From an uncultured Pantoea sp. (GTDB lineage: Bacteria; Pseudomonadota; Gammaproteobacteria; Enterobacterales; Enterobacteriaceae): a stretch of DNA of 64,000 bases. Positions 56,127 to 64,000 of this stretch are shown one piece after another. The stretch lies in assembly GCA_913778495.1 (NCBI GenBank), contig CAJYVD010000032.1, positions 1 to 64,000 of the forward strand. Direction: 5' to 3'. The position numbers were made by a program, and so were the translations under genes. The notes under the pieces are model-generated. The model made no database searches. It saw only the letters and a program-made list of their open reading frames with translations, and had not been told where the DNA came from. Each line of letters opens with the position of its first letter. The first letter of the stretch is position 1.

Positions 56127-57107
56127 TCAGACTACGCCTGCGCGCAGCATGTCATGCATATGTACCACACCCAGCAGGCGATCGTCATCGGCCACCAGCA
56201 AAGCAGTAATGTTTTTGTTTTGCATAAGATTAAGCGCGTCGACTGCCAGCATGTTTGGGCGAACCCGTATGCCGCCACGCGTCATAACATCCTGGATTTT
56301 TGCTGCCTGAAAATCGATGCCCATGTCGAAAATACGGCGTAAGTCACCGTCGGTGAAAATGCCTTCAATTTTCATTAAATCATCCACAATCACCGTCAGG
56401 CCAAGGTTCTTACGGGTGATCTCCAGCAACGCATCGCGCAACGATGCGTCACGGCTCACGCGGGGAATCTCATCGCCGCTGTGCATGATATCGCTAACGT
56501 GCAGCAGCAGCTTACGGCCCAGCGCGCCGCCGGGGTGGGATAACGCAAAATCTTCCTGCGTAAAGCCACGCGCCTCCAACAGCGCCACAGCCAGCGCGTC
56601 GCCCATCACCAGCGTCGCGGTGGTGCTAGAGGTCGGTGCCAGTCCCAATGGGCAGGCCTCTTGCGGCACTTTCACGCACAGGTGAATATTCGCTGCGCGT
56701 GCCATGGCGCTCTCTGGTCGACTGGTGAGACAAATCAGCGTGATATGCTGACGTTTCAACACCGGAATAAGCGCCAGAATCTCGTTGGACTCGCCGCTAT
56801 TAGAGATGGCAATCACCACATCGTTACGGCTTACCATGCCGAGATCCCCGTGGCTCGCTTCTCCCGGATGCACAAAGAAAGCGGGCGTGCCGGTGCTGGC
56901 AAAGGTCGCGGCCATTTTGGCACCGATATGTCCCGATTTACCCATGCCCATGACCACCACTTTCCCGCGGCAGGCGAGCAGGGTTTCGCACGCTCGGCTG
57001 AAATCGGCGTTAATGTATTGATCAAGCTGTTCCAGGCCTTCACGCTCTATTCGCAGCACCGCTTTACCGGCCTGCTGAAAATCGAAATCCGATTGCTGAG
57101 ATGACAT
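56127..57107 (-). CDS. kdsD: Arabinose 5-phosphate isomerase KdsD
   Basis: 326 residues. SIS domain (GMGKSGHIGAKMAATFASTGTPAFFVHPGEASHGD) followed by two CBS domains (from about 205). It converts ribulose 5-phosphate to arabinose 5-phosphate, the KDO precursor. Neighbours kdsC and lptCAB complete the LPS inner-core and export group. Confidence 0.97.
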   Translation of the reverse strand: MSSQQSDFDFQQAGKAVLRIEREGLEQLDQYINADFSRACETLLACRGKVVVMGMGKSGHIGAKMAATFASTGTPAFFVHPGEASHGDLGMVSRNDVVIAISNSGESNEILALIPVLKRQHITLICLTSRPESAMARAANIHLCVKVPQEACPLGLAPTSSTTATLVMGDALAVALLEARGFTQEDFALSHPGGALGRKLLLHVSDIMHSGDEIPRVSRDASLRDALLEITRKNLGLTVIVDDLMKIEGIFTDGDLRRIFDMGIDFQAAKIQDVMTRGGIRVRPNMLAVDALNLMQNKNITALLVADDDRLLGVVHMHDMLRAGVV

Positions 57108-57120
57108 GGTGACTCTGTCC

Positions 57121-58104
57121 TTAATAGCTGGCGATAAATGCGGGGCTGAACCACAGCCACAGCACCCACAGGATAAATCCGCTAACGAGCAGCGTGCCCG
57201 CGGCCCGGCCTATACGTCGTTTGCGCAGCAAACAGAGCAGGGCGAATAAAACGCTTACGCCCAGCATCACCCAGTAATCGCGCGTAAACGCATGCGGATC
57301 GATGCTGCCGGGATGGAGCAGGGCGGGCAGGCCGAGCACAATGGCTAAATTGAAGATATTGGCGCCAATCAGGTTACCAATAGCGATATCATCTTCACCC
57401 TTAAGCGCGCCGGCCAGTACCGTGGCGAGCTCCGGCAGGCTGGTGCCCACGGAAATGAGTGTCAGGCCCATTACCAATTCACTGACGCCAAAATAGTCCG
57501 CAAATACGGTGGCGTTGTCGATCACCATCCGTGTCGACATAGGAAGAATAATCAGCGCGACGGCCAGCCAGAGGAAGGCAACGGTATTGCCGGTTTCATC
57601 ACGCGGCAGTTCGGCCAGCTGTTCACGGGTTAGCGTGTCGTTATTGTCGCGCTCGGCGCGCCGCGCGATTCGAATCACGGCGAATAAGTAAGCAAGCGCA
57701 ATGAACAGCAGCGCAACGCCATCAAGCCGACTAAGGTGATTATCAAACAGCATGATGCCGCTCAGCAGTGAAATCAGCAGCATTAGCGGCAATTCGCGGC
57801 GAATCAGGTTGGAATGGAGCGTAAGCGGATGCAGTAGCGCTGCACTACCCAAAATTAACAGGATGTTCGTGATGTTTGAACCCAAAGCGGTGCCCACGGC
57901 AAGATCCATCTGACCATGCTGTGCGGCCGAAAACGACACGATCAGTTCGGGTAACGAGGTGCCGATGCTGACCACTGTCATGCCGATGATCAATGGCGGG
58001 ATACCAAAAGATCGACACAGGATTGCGGCACTGAATACCAGACGGTCAGCACCGTACGCCAGTAACAGCAATCCGATAAACAGCAGGGCAGTGGCTACGA
58101 ACAT
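57121..58104 (-). CDS. yrbG: Inner-membrane Na+/Ca2+ exchanger-family protein YrbG
   Basis: 327 residues, about ten helices in two inverted repeats. The alpha motifs are visible as VSIGTSLPELIVSFSAA (first half) and ISVGTSLPELATVLAGALKGEDDIAIGNLIGANIFNLA (second half). Function in E. coli is not settled; the family exchanges cations. First gene of the minus-strand yrbG-kdsDC-lptCAB series, divergent from mlaF across 226 bases. Confidence 0.96.
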   Translation of the reverse strand: MFVATALLFIGLLLLAYGADRLVFSAAILCRSFGIPPLIIGMTVVSIGTSLPELIVSFSAAQHGQMDLAVGTALGSNITNILLILGSAALLHPLTLHSNLIRRELPLMLLISLLSGIMLFDNHLSRLDGVALLFIALAYLFAVIRIARRAERDNNDTLTREQLAELPRDETGNTVAFLWLAVALIILPMSTRMVIDNATVFADYFGVSELVMGLTLISVGTSLPELATVLAGALKGEDDIAIGNLIGANIFNLAIVLGLPALLHPGSIDPHAFTRDYWVMLGVSVLFALLCLLRKRRIGRAAGTLLVSGFILWVLWLWFSPAFIASY

Positions 58105-58330
58105 GAAAAATCCTTGATGGATAGAGTGTCGGCGAACCTTGTCCGACAGCGAAAAGCATTACGCGCGCGAAAACAGGCGCTGATTTTGAACGTCTGAGCG
58201 GCAAAAGTAAATTTTAAGGCCGTTTTCGCCACATCATCAGGGTAAGTTTCTGTAAAACTATCGTGCATTGAGGGCTAACGAGCTACCATCCTCGACGTCA
58301 TTCGCGCCCGATTCGCAAATAGAGGTAGAA

Positions 58331-59146
58331 ATGGTTCAACAACAAACGAATCTGGTGGAGGTTCGTGGCGTCAGCTTCACGCGCGGAGACCGCACCATTT
58401 TCGACGATATTTCTTTAACCGTACCGGAAGGTAAAGTCACGGCCATAATGGGCCCTTCCGGTATCGGTAAAACCACGCTGCTGCGCCTGATTGGCGGACA
58501 GCTTCAGCCGGATAAAGGTGAAATCTGGTTTCGTGACCAGAATATTCCCACGCTTTCTCGCAGTAAGTTATACGAAGCGCGAAAAAAGATGAGCATGCTG
58601 TTCCAGTCTGGTGCGCTGTTTACCGACCTCAATGTGTTCGATAACGTGGCGTGGCCGCTGCGTGAGCATACTCAACTGCCGCCCGCACTGCTGCACAGTA
58701 CCGTGATGATGAAACTCGAAGCGGTGGGTTTACGCGGGGCAGCTAAACTTATGCCAGCTGAATTGTCTGGAGGCATGGCGCGCCGTGCCGCACTCGCTCG
58801 CGCGATTGCGCTGGAGCCTGACCTGATTATGTTTGACGAGCCGTTTGTGGGCCAGGATCCCATCACCATGGGCGTACTGGTAAAACTCATCGATGAACTC
58901 AATCATTCATTGGGCGTGACCTGTATCGTGGTTTCACACGACGTGCCGGAGGTCTTGAGCATTGCCGATCATGCCTATATTGTTGCCGGACAAAAAATTA
59001 TTGCGCAGGGCAGCGCGCCAGCGCTTCGGGAAAATCCCGACCCGCGCGTGCGCCAGTTTATTGAGGGTCATGCGGATGGTCCCGTGCCTTTCCGCTTTGC
59101 CGCCGGGGATTATCTCAGCGATCTGACCCGTACAGGGAGAACCTAG
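58331..59146 (+). CDS. mlaF: Phospholipid ABC transporter ATPase MlaF
   Basis: 271 residues from [14 protein letters not shown] (58331, AGAGGTAG site); upstream frame to 58268 rejected. Walker [10 protein letters not shown], signature [15 protein letters not shown], Walker [14 protein letters not shown]. It energises the MlaFEDB complex that moves phospholipids between inner and outer membrane. First gene of mlaFEDCB. Confidence 0.97.
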   Translation: MVQQQTNLVEVRGVSFTRGDRTIFDDISLTVPEGKVTAIMGPSGIGKTTLLRLIGGQLQPDKGEIWFRDQNIPTLSRSKLYEARKKMSMLFQSGALFTDLNVFDNVAWPLREHTQLPPALLHSTVMMKLEAVGLRGAAKLMPAELSGGMARRAALARAIALEPDLIMFDEPFVGQDPITMGVLVKLIDELNHSLGVTCIVVSHDVPEVLSIADHAYIVAGQKIIAQGSAPALRENPDPRVRQFIEGHADGPVPFRFAAGDYLSDLTRTGRT

Positions 59147-59150
59147 GCTG

Positions 59151-59933
59151 ATGTTGTTAAACGCGCTGGCGTCTCTGGGGCGTCAGGGGATCAATACCTG
59201 CGCCGCCTTTGGACGCGCAGGTCTTATGCTGTTTCATGCGCTGGTCGGCAAACCGGCGTTCCGTCGGCATGCGCCGCTGCTGATTAAGCAGCTCTACAGC
59301 GTGGGCGTACTGTCACTGTTAATCATTGTGGTTTCCGGCCTGTTCATTGGCATGGTACTAGGCTTACAGGGCTATTTGGTCCTGACTACCTACAGTGCCG
59401 AAACCAGTCTCGGCATGCTGGTGGCGCTCTCGCTGCTGCGTGAGTTAGGCCCGGTGGTTACGGCGCTGCTGTTTGCCGGACGCGCCGGTTCTGCACTGAC
59501 GGCTGAAATCGGTTTAATGAAAGCCACGGAACAGCTCTCCAGCATGGAAATGATGGCGGTTGACCCTTTACGTCGCGTGGTATCGCCGCGCTTTTGGGCC
59601 GGCTTTATCAGCATGCCTTTGCTGGCGCTGATCTTTACCGCGGTAGGGGTGGCGGGCGGTGCGCTGGTAGGCGTCGGCTGGAAAGGCATTGATTCGGGCT
59701 TTTTCTGGTCCGCTATGCAGAACGCCGTGGATTTTCGCACTGACGTGCTTAACTGCGTGATCAAGAGTGCGGTATTTGCCGTGACCGTTACCTGGATTGC
59801 GCTGTTCAACGGCTATGACGCCACACCGACCTCGGAAGGGATTAGCCGCGCGACGACGCGTACGGTGGTGCACGCTTCACTGGCGGTACTCGGTTTGGAT
59901 TTTGTGCTGACAGCACTGATGTTTGGGAATTGA
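59151..59933 (+). CDS. mlaE: Phospholipid transporter permease MlaE
   Basis: 260 residues, MlaE/DUF140 family with about five membrane helices ([61 protein letters not shown]). It forms the membrane core with MlaD. Four bases after mlaF, four before mlaD. Confidence 0.97.
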   Translation: MLLNALASLGRQGINTCAAFGRAGLMLFHALVGKPAFRRHAPLLIKQLYSVGVLSLLIIVVSGLFIGMVLGLQGYLVLTTYSAETSLGMLVALSLLRELGPVVTALLFAGRAGSALTAEIGLMKATEQLSSMEMMAVDPLRRVVSPRFWAGFISMPLLALIFTAVGVAGGALVGVGWKGIDSGFFWSAMQNAVDFRTDVLNCVIKSAVFAVTVTWIALFNGYDATPTSEGISRATTRTVVHASLAVLGLDFVLTALMFGN

Positions 59934-59937
59934 TGCA

Positions 59938-60471
59938 ATGCAAAGCAAGAAAAACGAAATCTGGGTAGGGGTATTTATGCTGGCGGCGTTGGTGGCGCTG
60001 CTGTTCCTTGCCCTGCGCGTGGCCGATCTCAAATCGCTCGGCACCGAACCCACCTGGAAGCTGTACGCCACTTTCGACAATATCGGCGGGTTGAAAATCA
60101 GTTCGCCGGTGAAAATTGGCGGCGTGATTATTGGCCGCGTCACCGATATTTCGCTGGATGAGAAAACGCTGTCACCGCGCGTCACAATGGCTATCAGCGA
60201 TCGGTACGCGGATAAAATTCCGGATACCAGCTCGCTGGCTATTCGCACGCAAGGCCTGCTCGGCGAACAGTTTCTGGCGTTGAATTTAGGCTTTGACGAT
60301 CCTGAGCTGGGCTCCGCTATGCTCAAAGATGGCGGCACGCTGCGCGATACGAAATCGGCGCTGGTGCTGGAGGATCTGATTGGACAGTTCCTTTACAAGA
60401 GCGGCGATAACAAAAACGACGCTCAAAAACAGGGGGCGGAGAGCGCGCCAGCCCCAGCTGCAACGGAATAA
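59938..60471 (+). CDS. mlaD: Phospholipid-binding MCE protein MlaD
   Basis: 177 residues from MQSKKNEIWVG. One N-terminal helix (VFMLAALVALLFLALRV), then an MCE domain (LYATFDNIGGLKISSPVKIGGVIIGRV). It forms a hexameric ring with a hydrophobic pore. The Ala-rich tail differs from E. coli. Confidence 0.96.
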   Translation: MQSKKNEIWVGVFMLAALVALLFLALRVADLKSLGTEPTWKLYATFDNIGGLKISSPVKIGGVIIGRVTDISLDEKTLSPRVTMAISDRYADKIPDTSSLAIRTQGLLGEQFLALNLGFDDPELGSAMLKDGGTLRDTKSALVLEDLIGQFLYKSGDNKNDAQKQGAESAPAPAATE

Positions 60472-60490
60472 CTCAGAGAGGTAAAACACG

Positions 60491-61123
60491 ATGTTTAAAC
60501 GCTTACTGATGGTGGCGATGCTGGCGATTGTCCCGCTGGCGGCTAATGCGGCGGACCAAAGCGACCCGTATAAGCTCATGAACGAGGCGGCGGAAAAAAC
60601 CTTCACGCGTCTGAAAAATGAGCAGCCAAAAATCAAGCAAGATCCCAACTATCTGCGTCAAATCGTACGTCAGGAACTGTTGCCTTATGTACAGATCAAA
60701 TACGCCGGTGCCTTGGTGTTAGGGCGCTATTACCGCGATGCTACGCCAGCCCAGCGCGAAGCCTATTTCAGCGCGTTTGGTGATTATCTTGCGCAAGCCT
60801 ATGGCCAGGCGCTGGCACTTTACCACGGTCAAACGTACCAGATTCAGCCCGCACAACCGCTGGGCGATGCCAAAATCGTTGCCATTCGCGTCACGATTGT
60901 CGATCCCAATGGCCGCCCGCCTGTTCGCTTAGACTTCCAGTGGCGTAAAAATACCCAAACCGGTAACTGGCAGGCTTATGACATGATCGCTGAAGGGATC
61001 AGTATGATCACCACTAAGCAGAATGAGTGGAGCGATTTGCTGCGTACTAAAGGCATTGATGGCTTGACCGCCCAGTTGAAAACCTATGCAGCCCAGCCCA
61101 TTTCTCTGGATAAACAGCAATAA
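60491..61123 (+). CDS. mlaC: Periplasmic phospholipid shuttle MlaC
   Basis: 210 residues. Signal peptide ends ANA (about residue 20); Tol-Tol/MlaC fold with [27 protein letters not shown]. It carries phospholipid between MlaA-porin and MlaFEDB. Its stop overlaps the mlaB start (TAATG). Confidence 0.96.
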   Translation: MFKRLLMVAMLAIVPLAANAADQSDPYKLMNEAAEKTFTRLKNEQPKIKQDPNYLRQIVRQELLPYVQIKYAGALVLGRYYRDATPAQREAYFSAFGDYLAQAYGQALALYHGQTYQIQPAQPLGDAKIVAIRVTIVDPNGRPPVRLDFQWRKNTQTGNWQAYDMIAEGISMITTKQNEWSDLLRTKGIDGLTAQLKTYAAQPISLDKQQ

Positions 61124-61428
61124 TGAGTGAACCGTTACGCTGGCAGAGAACGGCCAGCACGCTCACGCTCAGCGGCAAGTTGGATCGCGATACGCTTCGA
61201 TCATTATGGGAGCAGCGAGAAACGGTCATGGCGGAGGTGGGAACAATTGATGTCTCTGCGCTGGAGCGCGTTGACACATCAGGCTTAGCTCTGCTGGTGC
61301 ATCTGCGTGAAATTGCGCGTGCGCAAGGCCACGCCCCGGTATTCAGTGGTGTCACTGACAAACTGCACTCGTTGATCAAACTGTACAACCTGCAGCAGAT
61401 TATTGTTTCCGCGGAAAAAAGCGCCTGA
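61123..61428 (+). CDS. mlaB: STAS-domain protein MlaB
   Basis: 101 residues. STAS motif DVSALERVDTSGLALLVHLRE with the conserved threonine needed for MlaF binding. Cytoplasmic subunit that stabilises MlaF. Last gene of the operon. Confidence 0.95.
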   Translation: MSEPLRWQRTASTLTLSGKLDRDTLRSLWEQRETVMAEVGTIDVSALERVDTSGLALLVHLREIARAQGHAPVFSGVTDKLHSLIKLYNLQQIIVSAEKSA

Positions 61429-61443
61429 TCGCAGCAAGCCATC

Positions 61444-61474
61444 CACAAGCCCCTGATTTATTCAGGGGCTTGTG
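61444..61474 (+). terminator. mlaFEDCB terminator hairpin
   Basis: CACAAGCCCCTGA-TTTAT-TCAGGGGCTTGTG: a perfect 13-bp stem 16 bases past mlaB; only a weak T run follows (GTATTT). Confidence 0.7.
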
Positions 61475-61542
61475 CGTATTTAAGAGTCAGGCGCTTTCCT
61501 CTAAGATATCCGCCTTATTATTATTAAGTGAAGTGACGAGCA

Positions 61543-61800
61543 ATGGAAAATAGTGAAGTTCAAGCGGTACTCATGCAGGCATTGCCCCTCGAAGAAGTCC
61601 ATGTCATCAGTAACGACGGTAGCCATTTTCAGGTTATTGCCGTAGGTGAAATGTTTGGCGAACTTAGCCGCGTTAAAAAACAGCAGGCTGTGTACGCGCC
61701 GCTGATGGAATACATTGCGGATAACCGCATTCATGCGGTTTCCATTAAAACTTATACCCCCGCCGAATGGGCGCGCGACCGTAAACTCAACGGGTTTTAA
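61543..61800 (+). CDS. ibaG: BolA-family protein IbaG
   Basis: 85 residues. BolA fold with [19 protein letters not shown] (His ligand), helix [17 protein letters not shown] and the terminal [13 protein letters not shown]. It partners with monothiol glutaredoxin in iron-sulfur handling and acid response. murA follows 45 bases later, as in E. coli. Confidence 0.96.
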   Translation: MENSEVQAVLMQALPLEEVHVISNDGSHFQVIAVGEMFGELSRVKKQQAVYAPLMEYIADNRIHAVSIKTYTPAEWARDRKLNGF

Positions 61801-61830
61801 GCGCCTGACAGGCCGTTTTTTGATTCATAA

Positions 61831-63105
<1,275 letters not shown>

Positions 63106-63121
63106 CGCGCTTTGAAGCAGC

Positions 63122-63158
63122 AAAAAAGCCAGCCCCGGCGTCGCGGCTGGCTTTTTTC
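63122..63158. terminator. murA terminator (also faces sfsB)
   Basis: AAAAAAGCCAGCC...GGCTGGCTTTTTTC: 8-bp stem with A's and T's on both sides, between convergent murA and sfsB. Confidence 0.92.
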
Positions 63159-63168
63159 TTGCGATCTT

Positions 63169-63453
63169 TCAGAGCTTGCGACGATCTTTGCCCGATCGAA
63201 TGCGCCTTTTGCGATCCAATAAGGTCTGCGTCACCGGATCGTAGTAGCGACTTGGCCAGATCTCAGACGGATGAACGTTGATCGCATTAGCGATAAGCCA
63301 TTCGCCTTTGGGCCACGGACGCGACAGGGCGTTGGCCAATGTGGAAGAGCTTAGGCCCGAGTTACGCGACAGTTCGGCCAGCGATGTTCCTTTTTTACGT
63401 AGCGCGGCAATAATATCGGCGGTGTGCCAATCTTGTTTCCTCTCGTCTAACAC
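63169..63453 (-). CDS. sfsB: Ner-like DNA-binding protein SfsB
   Basis: 94 residues. Ner/Nlp winged HTH: WHTADIIAALRKKGTSLAELSRNSGLSSSTLANALSRPWPKGEWLIA, very close to E. coli SfsB. It is related to the phage Mu Ner repressor and affects maltose genes in E. coli when overexpressed. Lies between murA and ispB as in E. coli. Confidence 0.95.
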   Translation of the reverse strand: MLDERKQDWHTADIIAALRKKGTSLAELSRNSGLSSSTLANALSRPWPKGEWLIANAINVHPSEIWPSRYYDPVTQTLLDRKRRIRSGKDRRKL

Positions 63454-63685
63454 GTATTCTCCTTGTCTGTGTTATTACGTCTGCGCCTGGGCGACTTCCG
63501 GGCAGTATTAATTGGAAAAAACAGAAGGGTTATAGCAAATAATTTCCATAAGTTTCCAGTAATTGTTTTGCCGTGAAGCTTTTTTGCGTATCGTTTCGCA
63601 AAAGTTATGCAAGCAATGAATAAGACGGGGAAACAGACGATAGGCGTGCAGGCAACGAGGCCGCATGGCCCCGTTGGTGTATCAA

Positions 63686-64000
63686 TCAGAAGTCGCGCTG
63701 CACTGACATGTGCGCCAGCGCTTCAAGTGCGCTACGCCAGGGCGATTCAGGCAGGGCTTGCAGGGCAGCGATCGCTTTATCCGCTTCTTCTTCTGCGCGT
63801 TGACGCGTCCAGGCCAGCGATCCGGTTTGCTCCATTGCGGCAAGAACGGGCGTAAGCAGATGCCGTCCATTCCCCTCCTGAATGGCGCTACGTATCATCG
63901 CAGCCTGCTCTGGCGTTCCGTTGTGCATGGCGTGCAAAAGCGGCAGCGTCGGTTTTCCTTCGCTCAGGTCATCGCCGGTGTTTTTACCCAGCGTTTGGCC
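63686..64000 (-). CDS. ispB: Octaprenyl diphosphate synthase IspB (5' part beyond the window)
   Basis: Only the C-terminal 104 or so residues are in the window; the gene continues past 64000. The sequence GKNTGDDLSEGKPTLPLLHAMHNGTPEQ contains the second aspartate-rich DDLSEGK segment of trans-prenyltransferases, and the end (TRQRAEEEADKAIAALQ, LAHMSVQRDF) matches E. coli IspB. It makes the quinone side chain. The 232-base gap to sfsB (63454-63685) holds the sfsB promoter; no other gene seen. Confidence 0.95.
   Translation of the reverse strand, partial: GQTLGKNTGDDLSEGKPTLPLLHAMHNGTPEQAAMIRSAIQEGNGRHLLTPVLAAMEQTGSLAWTRQRAEEEADKAIAALQALPESPWRSALEALAHMSVQRDF

Overview
The window looks like the chromosome of a member of Erwiniaceae, most likely Pantoea or a close relative (inference). 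From about 20 kb to the right end the gene order follows the enteric core, and the proteins match their E. coli counterparts closely in length and motifs. Two E. coli neighbourhoods are joined. The first runs tRNA-Phe, yjdC, dsbD, aspA, fxsA, groESL, yjeI, epmB, efp, ecnB, epmA. The second runs degS, degQ, zapG, zapE, rplM-rpsI, sspAB, the glutamate synthase slot, arcB, arcZ, mtgA, ptsO-rapZ-ptsN-hpf-rpoN, lptB-lptA-lptC-kdsC-kdsD-yrbG, mlaFEDCB, ibaG, murA, sfsB, ispB.

Region 1-11.4 kb is high-GC accessory DNA for carbohydrate use. It holds a binding-protein-dependent sugar ABC transporter (ATPase on the minus strand, binding protein and two permeases on the plus strand) in line with a cytoplasmic GH28-type glycosidase. 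It also holds yghU and a DUF1330 gene, and a LacI regulator divergent from an inositol-dehydrogenase-like oxidoreductase that faces a TIM-barrel sugar isomerase. A 34-bp hairpin-forming tandem repeat lies at the left edge.

Region 11.6-18.8 kb is the most interesting part: a compact, AT-rich, nine-gene minus-strand operon. In order of transcription it encodes a ferredoxin, a haem-oxygenase-like diiron oxidase, a 2-oxoglutarate/Fe(II) amino-acid-type dioxygenase, an E1/ThiF-like adenylating enzyme, a PLP aminotransferase, an ArgC-type semialdehyde dehydrogenase, a DapF-like protein with both catalytic cysteines replaced by serine, a phosphinothricin-acetyltransferase-like GNAT and an EamA exporter. 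This reads as a pathway for a small modified amino acid or antimetabolite with its own resistance and export genes. It lies near the 3' end of tRNA-Phe, a classic island insertion site, behind an AT-rich promoter region and an unassigned ORF-poor segment (19.3-20.0 kb).

The second unusual locus is at 37.9-45.3 kb. The position and orientation that gltBD hold in E. coli are occupied by a very long glutamate-synthase-like protein (1843 aa, altered 3Fe-4S cysteine spacing, long C-terminal extension) followed by a CysJ-type diflavin reductase; no GltD is present. The diflavin protein is a plausible alternative electron donor. Relative to E. coli, dcuA, cutA, the sugE-to-frdABCD block, elbB and yhcC are missing from their usual places. 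The ArcZ sRNA is conserved beside arcB.
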